Shown one piece after another: positions 1 through 7,706 of a stretch of DNA of 64,000 nucleotides (within the stretch, counting starts at the first letter, position 1; every line of letters starts with the position of its first letter). This DNA is from Dyella_B jejuensis (lineage in GTDB: Bacteria > Pseudomonadota > Gammaproteobacteria > Xanthomonadales > Rhodanobacteraceae). The notes under the pieces were generated by a model that was not told where the DNA came from, did no database searches, and worked only from the letters and a program-made list of their open reading frames with translations. The DNA lies in assembly GCF_044904675.1 (NCBI RefSeq), contig NZ_JADIKJ010000017.1, positions 116,247 to 180,246 of the forward strand, read 5' to 3'. A program made the position numbers and the translations under genes.

Positions 1-66
1 GCCGGCGACACAGGCCGGTGCGCGGAAATGCTTTCATACCGCCGTCGCGTTCGGGCCGCCACGGTA
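1..66. other. window edge, no gene resolved
   Basis: This stretch lies immediately downstream of queE on the minus strand. In related genomes queC often follows, but no queC-like N-terminus can be read in these 66 bases, so nothing is called. Confidence 0.4.
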
Positions 67-765
67 TCAATGTCCTGGCGCGTCGTTCCAAAGCAGCTTG
101 TGCAACTGCAACTGGAAGCGCACCGGCAACTTGTCTTGGATGATCCATTCGGCCAGCGCGCGCGGCTCAACCGCGCCATGCACGGGCGAGAACAGCACCA
201 TGCAGCGTTGATCGATGCGATGTTCGGCAACGGCAGCGCGCGCCCACTCGTAGTCCGCGCGGCTGGCGATCACGACCTTTACCTGGTCGTGCGGCAGCAG
301 GTGGTCCAGATTCGACCACAGGTTGCGCTTGCTTTCGCCGGAATCCGGCGGCTTCAGGTCCATGACCTTGCGCACGCGCGGATCGACCATGGAGACGTCG
401 AGCGCGCCGGAGGTTTCCAGCGACACCTCGTAGCCGGCATCGCACAGCTTTTGCAGCAGGACCAGGCAACGCTTCTGCGCCAGCGGTTCGCCGCCGGTTA
501 CGCAGACGTGCCTGGCACCGTGCGAAGCCACTTCGGCCAGCATGTCGTCGATATCGCGCCACTGGCCGCCATAGAAGGAATATTCGGTATCGCACCACAC
601 GCAGCGCAGCGGACAGCCGGTCAGGCGCACGAACACGGTGCGCCAGCCGATCGCATCTGCCTCGCCCTGGATCGAATGGAAGATCTCGGTGATGCGCAGG
701 CGCTCGGCCGTCGACGGAGCCGACGTGGCCGCTTCCACGCTCGCTGCAGGACCACTCACCACCAT
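67..765 (-). CDS. queE: 7-carboxy-7-deazaguanine synthase QueE
   Basis: QueE is a radical SAM enzyme that converts 6-carboxytetrahydropterin to 7-carboxy-7-deazaguanine, a step of the queuosine (preQ0) pathway in the cytoplasm. The 232-residue product has the substrate-entry segment FHSIQGEA and then a CPLRCVWC cluster (CX3CX2C) for the 4Fe-4S centre, followed by a glycine-rich SAM stretch VTGGEPLAQ. The ATG at 765 was chosen because it lies 4 bases past the cpoB stop (770-772) and gives a normal family length; an upstream extension in frame is not QueE-like. It is the last gene seen of the tol-pal cluster, a common xanthomonad arrangement. The C-terminal region looks complete and ends in TGA. 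Confidence 0.93.
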   Translation of the reverse strand: MVVSGPAASVEAATSAPSTAERLRITEIFHSIQGEADAIGWRTVFVRLTGCPLRCVWCDTEYSFYGGQWRDIDDMLAEVASHGARHVCVTGGEPLAQKRCLVLLQKLCDAGYEVSLETSGALDVSMVDPRVRKVMDLKPPDSGESKRNLWSNLDHLLPHDQVKVVIASRADYEWARAAVAEHRIDQRCMVLFSPVHGAVEPRALAEWIIQDKLPVRFQLQLHKLLWNDAPGH

Positions 766-769
766 GACC

Positions 770-1636
770 TCAGTGGACCGGCTGCTGCGAAAGCCTGCGC
801 AGCCGCTCCTGGGCCAGCTTGGCCGCGTTGGCATTGGGATATTTCGCCAGCACCGACTTCAAGGTGGCAGTGCCGGCATCCGTCTGCTTCATTTCCAGCT
901 GGCTGTAGCCGAGCTTGAGCATGGCGTCCGGCGCCTTGTCGCTCTGCGGATACTGGCTCAGCAGGTGGCGGAAGGCTTCCACGGCAACTTGGTAATTGGT
1001 GGTGGCGTAGTAGGACTCGCCCAGCCAGTAGAAGGCATTCGGCGTCAGCGCATCGTCCGGGTATTTCTGGATGAATTCCCGGAAGCCCCGCGAGGAGGAG
1101 ACGTAGTCGCCTGCGCGCAAGGATTTGAAAGCGGTGTTGTAGGCGTTGAGCGCGGCAGCCTTCTGCGCGGCCGATTCGGCCGGAGCCGATGGCGCGGGCG
1201 GCATCATGGCGGCGGGGGCGGCGGGCGTGGGCGCAGTCGCGGCATTGGCCATGGCGGCAGAGCCCGCGGGATCCGGCGACGCGGAGGCGGCGGGAGCAGG
1301 ATTGGCGCCGGCGCCTTTTTCCAGGCGGCCGATGCGGCTGTCCAGGTCGGTGTACTGGGCCTTGCCCTGGTCCTGCAGCTGCTGCACCTGATGTTGCAGC
1401 TCTTCGATCTGGCCCTGCATGTCGCGCATCTGCGATTGCATCTGCTGCAACTGATTGAGCAGGTTGCCCCGGTTCTGGTCCTGGCTCTGTGCCTGCTGCT
1501 CCAGGCGAGCGACCCGGTCGGCCAGGCTCATCGGCGAATCCTGGGCGTGGGCGGGAGCCATAAACAGCATGGCGGACGCCAAGGCGCCCGCCATGCCGAA
1601 ACTGGCCGTGAAACGATTAGCCAGTCGAAACACCAT
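770..1636 (-). CDS. cpoB: Cell division coordinator CpoB (YbgF)
   Basis: CpoB is a periplasmic protein that links the Tol-Pal system to peptidoglycan synthesis during division. The 288-residue product starts with a signal peptide (hydrophobic core around residues 10-28, cleavage near APAHA). A trimerising coiled coil follows, very rich in Gln and Leu (about residues 35-105), then an Ala/Pro linker and a C-terminal TPR domain with at least three repeats (about 165-285, for example the YWLGESYY and MLKLGYSQLE helices). Its ATG shares one base with the stop of pal (TAATG), which suggests coupled translation. Length and architecture match YbgF. Confidence 0.93.
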   Translation of the reverse strand: MVFRLANRFTASFGMAGALASAMLFMAPAHAQDSPMSLADRVARLEQQAQSQDQNRGNLLNQLQQMQSQMRDMQGQIEELQHQVQQLQDQGKAQYTDLDSRIGRLEKGAGANPAPAASASPDPAGSAAMANAATAPTPAAPAAMMPPAPSAPAESAAQKAAALNAYNTAFKSLRAGDYVSSSRGFREFIQKYPDDALTPNAFYWLGESYYATTNYQVAVEAFRHLLSQYPQSDKAPDAMLKLGYSQLEMKQTDAGTATLKSVLAKYPNANAAKLAQERLRRLSQQPVH

Positions 1637-2145
1637 TACTCAGCCGTGTAGACGATCTCGACGCGGCGATTCTTGCTCCAGCAATCCTCGTTGTGCTCGC
1701 GGCACACCGGCTTTTCTTTGCCGTAGCTGATCACGCTGACCTGGCTGGCCGAGGCGCCATTGGCCTGCAGCGCGCTGGACACGGCGTTGCCGCGGCGCTC
1801 GCCGAGGCCGAGGTTGTATTCACGTGTACCGCGCTCGTCGGTGTTGCCTTCCAGACGCATCTGCGCGGTCGGGCGATCCTGCAGGTACTTGGCGTGGCAC
1901 TGCATGATCTGCTGGAACTCCGGCTTCACTTCGTCCTTGTCGAAGTCGAAGTACACGACGCGCTGGCGCAGGCAAGCGTCGGTCTCGAGGTCAGCCGGGG
2001 TGTACTTGCCAGTGCCCTGCTGAGCCGGGGCTTCCTGGGTGGTTTCCTGCTGCTGCGGCTGGGGCTTCACTTCCTGCTTCTTGGAACAGGCTGCCGCACC
2101 AACGCAAAGCAGGGCGACCAGAGCGATACGAACGGTCTTATTCAT
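1636..2145 (-). CDS. pal: Peptidoglycan-associated lipoprotein Pal
   Basis: Pal is the outer-membrane lipoprotein of the Tol-Pal complex; its OmpA-like domain binds peptidoglycan non-covalently. The 169-residue product has a lipoprotein signal ending in GAAAC at Cys20, a Gln/Pro/Lys/Glu linker and a C-terminal OmpA-like domain with the TDERGTREYNLGLGERR binding segment. The ATG at 2145 has an AAGGA Shine-Dalgarno about 9 bases upstream and starts directly at the signal peptide; a start 14 codons further upstream is possible but has no such support. The gene sits between tolB and cpoB, separated from tolB by about 256 bases that may hold its own promoter. Confidence 0.95.
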   Translation of the reverse strand: MNKTVRIALVALLCVGAAACSKKQEVKPQPQQQETTQEAPAQQGTGKYTPADLETDACLRQRVVYFDFDKDEVKPEFQQIMQCHAKYLQDRPTAQMRLEGNTDERGTREYNLGLGERRGNAVSSALQANGASASQVSVISYGKEKPVCREHNEDCWSKNRRVEIVYTAE

Positions 2146-2237
2146 GGGTGACGTTCCTTCAAACGGGTTTGATTTTCCGACAGTCAATGACGATTGCGGT
2201 TACGGGACAGTAATCGCCGGTGGACCGGCTGTTCTCT

Positions 2238-2342
2238 TTATTTTTCTACACCTTCAACTACGGCCACGCATTGTACTGCAGAGGCCATTAAACAGGGTGT
2301 GGCAAAACCGCCGCGACCCTTCATGGCCGGGACATTCGGCAT
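2238..2342 (-). CDS. possible 34-residue small protein between tolB and pal
   Basis: Within the tolB-pal gap an ATG at 2342 opens a 34-codon frame ending in TAA at 2238. It is preceded by an unusually strong Shine-Dalgarno (AGGAGGGG at 2351-2358) with an 8-base spacer. The predicted peptide begins MPNVPAMKGRGG and carries two cysteines and a short mildly hydrophobic C-terminal part (LMASAVQCVAVV). I do not recognise it. It could be a real small protein, a leader peptide affecting pal expression, or chance. The ribosome binding site is the only positive evidence. Confidence 0.3.
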   Translation of the reverse strand: MPNVPAMKGRGGFATPCLMASAVQCVAVVEGVEK

Positions 2343-2401
2343 GCCCCGGACCCCTCCTAAGGTCAGCCGGCCGCTCCTGGCGAGGGGCGACCGGATCGGA
2401 C

Positions 2402-3724
2402 TCAGTTTTTACGATAGGGTCCCCAAGCCGGCTGCCGGACGTCGCCATTGGCCAACACCAGACGCTGCCGCACCATGCCATCGTCCGAGACGGCGTACAG
2501 CACATCTCGAGCTCCATCGGTGGCGGCGTAGATCAGCATGCTGGCGTTGGGTGCAAAGCTTGGCGATTCGTCGATCGGACCGGGCGAGATGAAACGCACC
2601 TGTCCGCCGAGGCTCTGGTCCATGATGGCAATACGATACACGTTCCCGCTGGCCTGCACCATGGCAATCTGCTTGCTGTCGTAGCTGATCGCCGCATCCA
2701 GATTCTGCTGGCCCTGGAAGGTGACGCGCTCGGGCGTGCCGCCGGAAGCGGACATGCGGTAAATCTGCGGACGGCCCGAGCGGTCGGAGGTGAAGTAGAT
2801 GCTCTGCCCGTCCGGCGACCAGACCGGCTCGGTATTGATCGCCAGGCTGCGCGTGAGGCGGGTTTCCTGGCGGGAAGCCAGGTCCATGACGTAGATCTCG
2901 GGATTGCCGGTATACGACAGCGACAACGCGAGCTTGGTACCGTCCGGCGACCAGGCCGGCGCGCTGTTGATGCCCTTGGAACGGCCGGAAACGAGCTGGC
3001 GCGCGCCGGTCGAAATGTTCTGGATATAGACCGCCGAGTTGCCGCTTTCGAACGACACATAGGCAATGCGGGTGCCATCCGGCGACCACTTCGGCGACAG
3101 CAGCGATTCGTGCGAACGCGCCACCACCTGCGGGTTGTAGCCGTCCGAATCGGCCACGATCAGCGAATAGGTCATGTTGTTGCCGGTACCGACCGCGGTG
3201 ATGTACGCGATCCGGGTCCAGAAGGCGCCGGGGACGCCGGTGACCTGCTGGAAGATATCGTCGGCGATCTGGTGCGCCACGCTGCGCAGGTCGCTGACCG
3301 ACGCCGGCGGCATCGCCTTGCCGAGCAGGCGCTGCTGGCGGTTGACGTCCCACAGCTCGTATTCCACCGACACCATGCCGTTGCCGGCATCCTTGATGCG
3401 GCCGATCACGATGTAATCCTGCTTGAGCAGGCGCCAGGTGGCGAACTTGATGTCCGAACCCTGGCTGGGCTGCTCGACGATCTCGCTGACCGCCAGCGAG
3501 CGGAATTTGCCGCAGCGGTTGAGATCATTGCGGATCACATCGGCGACGTCGGTCGGCAATGGCGAGCCGCCCTGCTGGGCGAACGGCACTACCGCGACCG
3601 GCGTAGCGGTCTTGACGCCGCCGACGATCTGCACGTTCAACGACTGCGCCGCGGCGGGACCCGCGACCAGGCCTGCGATCAACAGCAGGATAAGGGTAAG
3701 TAGCGATCGGGAAGATCTGCGCAT
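2402..3724 (-). CDS. tolB: Tol-Pal system translocation protein TolB
   Basis: TolB is the periplasmic beta-propeller protein that binds Pal and cycles between it and TolA. The product (440 residues from the ATG at 3724) has a clear signal peptide ending near GPAAA, an N-terminal alpha/beta domain to about residue 170, then repeated WSPDG-type propeller blades (KWSPDGTRIAYVS, AWSPDGTKLALS, VWSPDGQSIYFTS). A GTG at 3736 overlapping the tolA stop (GTGA) is an alternative start that adds four residues. The gene follows tolA directly, so the two are almost certainly cotranscribed. Family length and repeats fit well. Confidence 0.95.
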   Translation of the reverse strand: MRRSSRSLLTLILLLIAGLVAGPAAAQSLNVQIVGGVKTATPVAVVPFAQQGGSPLPTDVADVIRNDLNRCGKFRSLAVSEIVEQPSQGSDIKFATWRLLKQDYIVIGRIKDAGNGMVSVEYELWDVNRQQRLLGKAMPPASVSDLRSVAHQIADDIFQQVTGVPGAFWTRIAYITAVGTGNNMTYSLIVADSDGYNPQVVARSHESLLSPKWSPDGTRIAYVSFESGNSAVYIQNISTGARQLVSGRSKGINSAPAWSPDGTKLALSLSYTGNPEIYVMDLASRQETRLTRSLAINTEPVWSPDGQSIYFTSDRSGRPQIYRMSASGGTPERVTFQGQQNLDAAISYDSKQIAMVQASGNVYRIAIMDQSLGGQVRFISPGPIDESPSFAPNASMLIYAATDGARDVLYAVSDDGMVRQRLVLANGDVRQPAWGPYRKN

Positions 3725-3732
3725 GGGCTTGC

Positions 3733-4677
3733 TCACTGCGGGGTGAAGGTGAAATCGATTTCACGCTGGAACACGCTTTCGAAACCCTTATAGGGCAACG
3801 GCTGCGCGCGCAGCACGGCATTCTCGACGGATCGCTTGCCGGCCTCGTCATACGGGCAGCTGGACGATACCTTGGCGCTCATCACGTTGCCGCCGGGCAG
3901 CTGCACGATGTGAACGATGCACGGAACGCTGGGCATGTTATTCGGGCGAGTCCAATTCTGTGTGACGGCGTTCTGAATGGCGGCGGCGTACTGGGACATC
4001 AGATCGCTGTTCTTGGCGTTGTTGCCGGATTGGCGCTGCGCCGCATTGGGCAGGTCGGCCTGGCCGTTGTCCTGCGCATTCTTCAGCTCGGCCAGCTGCT
4101 GCCTGGCCTGCTTGGCCTTGCTGTCCAGTTTCTGCGTTTGCGAGGAAGCGGCGTCCAGTTGCTTGAACAGCTGATCCACTTTTTCCTGCTCGGCTTTCTT
4201 CTTGGCCGCCTGGGCGTCCAGTTCGGCCTGGCGCTGGCGTTCCTTCTCTTCCTGTTCCTTCTTGGCGTCCTCGGCTTTTTCGAGCGCGTCCTGCACCACG
4301 CGCTCCTGGTCCACCGTATCCGGATGCTCCGGTGGCGGCGGCAACTGGCTTGGCGTTTTCGGCGGCTGCACTTGCGGCGGCGGGGGCGGCGGCGGCACCG
4401 ATGGCGGCGGCGGCACCGTGTTCGGCACCGGCTTCACCTTCACCGCTTTCGGTGGCGGCGCGCCGGTATTGCCCAGCAGCGTGGCCTCGATCACCGGCCC
4501 GGTCAGCTGCAGCGGGGGCGGCGTGCAGGTAATCGGATTGGGCAGGTGCAGCGCGGTCAGGAACTTCTCATACGAGGAACACGGCAGCATGGCGAGAAAC
4601 AGAAACGCCACGATGCCCAGATGAAGCACGGCAGACAGGACTACCGCCAGCGGCATGCCACGAGAGTCTGTTTTCAT
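3733..4677 (-). CDS. tolA: Tol-Pal inner-membrane bridging protein TolA
   Basis: TolA spans the periplasm and couples the TolQR proton channel to Pal at the outer membrane. The 314-residue product has one N-terminal membrane segment (about residues 9-30), a proline-rich stretch (PPPPSVPPPPPPPQ), a long Lys/Glu/Ala/Gln helical region (about 120-230) and a C-terminal domain with paired cysteines (PSVPCIVHI and VSSSCPYDE). The ATG at 4677 places the membrane helix at the N-terminus as in the family. The open frame continues upstream for 76 codons but that part is arginine-rich and lies in an inverted repeat, so it was excluded. Confidence 0.9.
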   Translation of the reverse strand: MKTDSRGMPLAVVLSAVLHLGIVAFLFLAMLPCSSYEKFLTALHLPNPITCTPPPLQLTGPVIEATLLGNTGAPPPKAVKVKPVPNTVPPPPSVPPPPPPPQVQPPKTPSQLPPPPEHPDTVDQERVVQDALEKAEDAKKEQEEKERQRQAELDAQAAKKKAEQEKVDQLFKQLDAASSQTQKLDSKAKQARQQLAELKNAQDNGQADLPNAAQRQSGNNAKNSDLMSQYAAAIQNAVTQNWTRPNNMPSVPCIVHIVQLPGGNVMSAKVSSSCPYDEAGKRSVENAVLRAQPLPYKGFESVFQREIDFTFTPQ

Positions 4678-4913
4678 GTTCCAGGCACCCCGCGCCAGCA
4701 GCCGCCTGCGCGCAAGGCAGGCCCGGACGAGGATGCGTCTGTCGCTTTGCCTTCGAGCGATGACGCAGCGTGGCGGACAAACGGAACCGGCCCGAGGCTT
4801 TGCATCGGGATCGCCGCCATGCGGCCGCGCGCGTTTTGACCTGGCGTTCCGCCACGCGCCATCAGCCGGCGTCCGCCTGGAAGCGGCGCGTGGCGCTTGG
4901 AACAAGAAAGCAG
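4668..4913. repeat. imperfect inverted repeat spanning the tolA-tolR gap
   Basis: Two arms of about 29 bases, 4668-4696 and 4885-4913, match in inverted orientation at roughly 24 of 29 positions. The core of each is TGTTCCA followed by a C/G-rich tract. The left arm contains the tolA start codon. The roughly 190 bases between them hold no convincing gene or further symmetry. The arrangement could be a small non-autonomous element with terminal inverted repeats, an inverted duplication, or a large mRNA stem affecting tolA translation. Confidence 0.45.
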
Positions 4914-4920
4914 GCGCTGA

Positions 4921-5367
4921 TTACGGTCGTCCATTCGGGCTGCCTGTCTCCGGCGCACTCATCAAACCGACCTTGGCCACGCCAGCCTGCTGCAACAAGG
5001 CCAATACCTGGTAGACGCCGTCGTACTTGCCGTCGCGATCGCCCGCGACCAGCACGCTGACATCCGGATTCTGCTGCACGAAGGCGCCGACCTTGACCTT
5101 CAACGCATCGGCATCAATCGGCTCCTTTTTGCTGGTGCCCAGGGTCAGGTACATATGGCCCTGGCTATCCACCGACACGATCACCGGATCCTTCTTGTCA
5201 TGCAGCGACTTGGCGTTGGCCTGCGGCAGGTTCACGTCGACGTTCGCGTTGAGCATGGGCGCGGTGACCATGAAGATGATCAACAGCACCAGCATCACGT
5301 CGATATAAGGCACGACGTTGATCTCGGATTTCAGCTTGAGGCGCTTGTGGCGCGCGGAACTAAGCAT
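4921..5367 (-). CDS. tolR: Tol-Pal proton channel protein TolR
   Basis: TolR is an ExbD-family inner-membrane protein that forms the proton-driven motor with TolQ. The 148-residue product has a short basic N-terminus, one membrane helix (about residues 18-38, YIDVMLVLLIIFMVTAPML) containing the conserved channel aspartate in IDVMLVLL, and a periplasmic domain. The ATG at 5367 lies 15 bases past the tolQ stop. A gap of about 240 bases separates it from tolA downstream, longer than usual for this operon. Confidence 0.95.
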   Translation of the reverse strand: MLSSARHKRLKLKSEINVVPYIDVMLVLLIIFMVTAPMLNANVDVNLPQANAKSLHDKKDPVIVSVDSQGHMYLTLGTSKKEPIDADALKVKVGAFVQQNPDVSVLVAGDRDGKYDGVYQVLALLQQAGVAKVGLMSAPETGSPNGRP

Positions 5368-5382
5368 GGTCGCGGGCCTCGA

Positions 5383-6069
5383 TCAGTTCGTTTCGTCGAT
5401 CTGGATCTGCCGTTGCAGCACCGAGGAGAACTCTTCCTGGAATACCTCGTAGCGCGATGCCACGCGCTCGACCTTGTTGGCATAGCGGTTATAGGCCCAC
5501 ACTGCGGGAATGGCGGCGAACAGGCCCATCGCCGTGGCGATCAGCGCCTCGGAAATATGCGGCGCGACCACGGCGATGGTGACGTCCTTCATTTCGCCCA
5601 GGCCCTGAAATGCGCCCATGATGCCCCACACCGTGCCGAACAGGCCGACGTAGGGACTGATCGAACCTACGTTGGCGAGGAATTCCAGGTTGCGTTCCAG
5701 CGCGCTGATTTCCTTGGTGCCGGCCACGCGCATCGCCCGCTCGGAGCCTTCCACCACCGTGCGCATGTCGCTCGCGCGGCGCTGGCGCTGGCGCACGAAT
5801 TCGCGAAAGCCCGATTCGAAGATGTTCTCCATGCCGCCGTTGTCGCCACCGCTGTTGCTCACTTCGCGGAACAGCTGCGCCAGGTCCGCGCCGGACCAGA
5901 AACGCTCCTCGAAGGACTCGGCGTTTTCCATCGCCGCCTTCAGCTGCGAATACTTGCGGATGATGATCACCCAGGACAGGAAGGACCCGATTACCAACAC
6001 CAGCATCACCAGTTTCACTGGCAAGCTTGCGTCCGCAAGGATCTCGAAAACGTTCAGTCCACCGTTCAT
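5383..6069 (-). CDS. tolQ: Tol-Pal proton channel protein TolQ
   Basis: TolQ is the ExbB/MotA-family subunit that surrounds TolR in the inner membrane. The 228-residue product has three membrane helices: about residues 15-37, then the pair near 130-155 (YVGLFGTVWGIMGAF) and 165-190 (HISEALIATAMGLFAAIPAVWAYN, shown here only for its position). The ATG at 6069 fits family N-termini (MNGGLNVFEIL, compared with short starts in other TolQ proteins) and has a GGAG about 12 bases upstream. A GTG at 6090 would add seven residues. It follows ybgC in the usual order. Confidence 0.94.
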   Translation of the reverse strand: MNGGLNVFEILADASLPVKLVMLVLVIGSFLSWVIIIRKYSQLKAAMENAESFEERFWSGADLAQLFREVSNSGGDNGGMENIFESGFREFVRQRQRRASDMRTVVEGSERAMRVAGTKEISALERNLEFLANVGSISPYVGLFGTVWGIMGAFQGLGEMKDVTIAVVAPHISEALIATAMGLFAAIPAVWAYNRYANKVERVASRYEVFQEEFSSVLQRQIQIDETN

Positions 6070-6132
6070 GGCTTGGGGGTTCTCCACCACATGGATAGGT
6101 CTTTGGATACTTGGATTACACCGGGATGATGT

Positions 6133-6546
6133 TCAATCCCGGGTGATCCGTTCGGTAATGTCGCCCGGGATGCGCGCCGGCAGCATCCGCTTGAGGTCCA
6201 CGCACGCGGCGCGTACCTGTGCCTGGATGAGAGTGGCGCCATCGGCCCGGGTGATCGTCTGCGCGAAAAGGATACTGGCTGAACGCTGTTCTTTGACTTC
6301 CACTGTCACGGCCAGTTCATCGTCCAGCAGGGCGGGCTTGAGAAAGTCGATTTCCATCCGATGCACCATGAAGGCCAGTCCGGTGGCCTGCTTGAGCGCC
6401 AGTTGGTCCACGCCCAGGCCGCGCAGCCATTCGCTGCGGGCGCGCTCGAGGAAGCGCAGGTAACTGGCGTGGTAGACCACGCCGCCGGCATCGGTATCTT
6501 CCCAGTAAACACGGACCGGCCAGGTAAACATCGACACGTCAGGCAT
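6133..6546 (-). CDS. ybgC: Acyl-CoA thioesterase YbgC
   Basis: YbgC is a cytoplasmic hotdog-fold acyl-CoA thioesterase encoded at the head of tol-pal operons; its link to Tol-Pal function is not settled. The 137-residue product carries the catalytic signature YWEDTDAGGVVYHASYLRF, whose DTDAGG aspartate is the active-site residue. The ATG at 6546 overlaps the ruvB stop by 8 bases; an ATG at 6531 (MFTWPVRV) is the shorter option. The overlap suggests cotranscription with ruvB. Confidence 0.92.
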   Translation of the reverse strand: MPDVSMFTWPVRVYWEDTDAGGVVYHASYLRFLERARSEWLRGLGVDQLALKQATGLAFMVHRMEIDFLKPALLDDELAVTVEVKEQRSASILFAQTITRADGATLIQAQVRAACVDLKRMLPARIPGDITERITRD

Positions 6547-7582
6547 CGTGGTCGCCGCCAAACAGGTCGGCCGCCTGCGGCTGGCGTGGCGGCGGCGTGA
6601 GTCCCAGGTGGCGCCATGCCTTCGCACTGGCCATGCGCCCGCGGGCGGTACGGACCAGGAAACCTTGCTGGATCAGATAGGGTTCGACCACATCTTCCAG
6701 CGTGCCGCGATCCTCGCTGAGCGCGGCGGCCAGCGATTCCACGCCGACCGGGCCGCCGTCGAAATTCTCGATGATGATGACGAGCAGCCGGCGGTCCAGT
6801 TCGTCGAAGCCTTCGGCATCGACCTTGAGCATGGACATGGCCGCTTGCGCGACCTCGCGCGTGATATGCCCGCCTGCCCGCACTTCGGCGTAGTCGCGCA
6901 CGCGGCGCAGCAGCCGATTGGCGATGCGCGGCGTTCCGCGCGAGCGGCGCGCGATTTCCTGCGCGCCGTCGAGTTCGCAGGCGATGCCAAGGATGCGCGC
7001 CGAGCGGCGCACGATCGCGGTCAGCTCGTCCGGCGAATAGAACTCCAGCCGCTGCACGATGCCGAAGCGGTCGCGCAAGGGCGCGGTCAGCAGGCCGGCG
7101 CGCGTGGTGGCGCCGATCAGGGTGAACGGCGGCAGGTCCAGCTTGATCGAGCGCGCGGCGGGGCCTTCGCCGATCATGATATCGATCTGGAAATCTTCCA
7201 TCGCCGGATAGAGCACTTCCTCGACCACCGGCGAAAGGCGATGGATCTCGTCCACGAACAGCACGTCGTGCGCTTCGAGGTTGGTGAGCAACGCGGCGAG
7301 ATCGCCCGCGCGCTCCAGTACCGGGCCCGAGGTGGAGCGCACGTTGACGCCCAGCTCATTGGCGATCACATGGCTCAAGGTGGTCTTGCCCAGGCCCGGC
7401 GGCCCGAAGATCAGCACATGGTCCAAGGCGCCGCCGCGCTTCTTCGCCGCTTCGATATAGATCGACAACTGCTCGCGCACCGCCTGCTGGCCGAGGTATT
7501 CGGCAAGCCGCCTGGGACGGATGGAAGCTTCCAGGGCGTCGTCGTCCAGGTGGGCGGCAGCGGTGATGATGCGGTCGGTCAT
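6539..7582 (-). CDS. ruvB: Holliday junction branch migration helicase RuvB
   Basis: RuvB is the hexameric AAA+ motor that drives Holliday junction migration with RuvA. The 347-residue product has the Walker A motif GPPGLGKTT, Walker B LFVDEIHRL, the sensor segment IGATTRAGLL, and a C-terminal winged-helix domain after about residue 260. The ATG at 7582 (MTDRIITAA) gives the normal length. In this genome ruvB is separated from ruvCA by kup, a known xanthomonad layout, so it may have its own promoter in the 110 bases before it. Confidence 0.96.
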   Translation of the reverse strand: MTDRIITAAAHLDDDALEASIRPRRLAEYLGQQAVREQLSIYIEAAKKRGGALDHVLIFGPPGLGKTTLSHVIANELGVNVRSTSGPVLERAGDLAALLTNLEAHDVLFVDEIHRLSPVVEEVLYPAMEDFQIDIMIGEGPAARSIKLDLPPFTLIGATTRAGLLTAPLRDRFGIVQRLEFYSPDELTAIVRRSARILGIACELDGAQEIARRSRGTPRIANRLLRRVRDYAEVRAGGHITREVAQAAMSMLKVDAEGFDELDRRLLVIIIENFDGGPVGVESLAAALSEDRGTLEDVVEPYLIQQGFLVRTARGRMASAKAWRHLGLTPPPRQPQAADLFGGDHDA

Positions 7583-7706
7583 GAAAGGGGAACAGTGGAT
7601 CCGATGACGTGGATAGTGAGAGCAAAGGCCGGCCCAGGCAAACAAAATCGCGTGTCGGCGCAAACCGCGCGCTGGCCTTTCACGATTTCTCGATTCACTC
7701 CATTCG

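Noticed and set aside
4678..4905. Extended TolA N-terminus of 76 residues
   Set aside because: It would put the membrane helix in the middle and is arginine-rich sequence within an inverted repeat.
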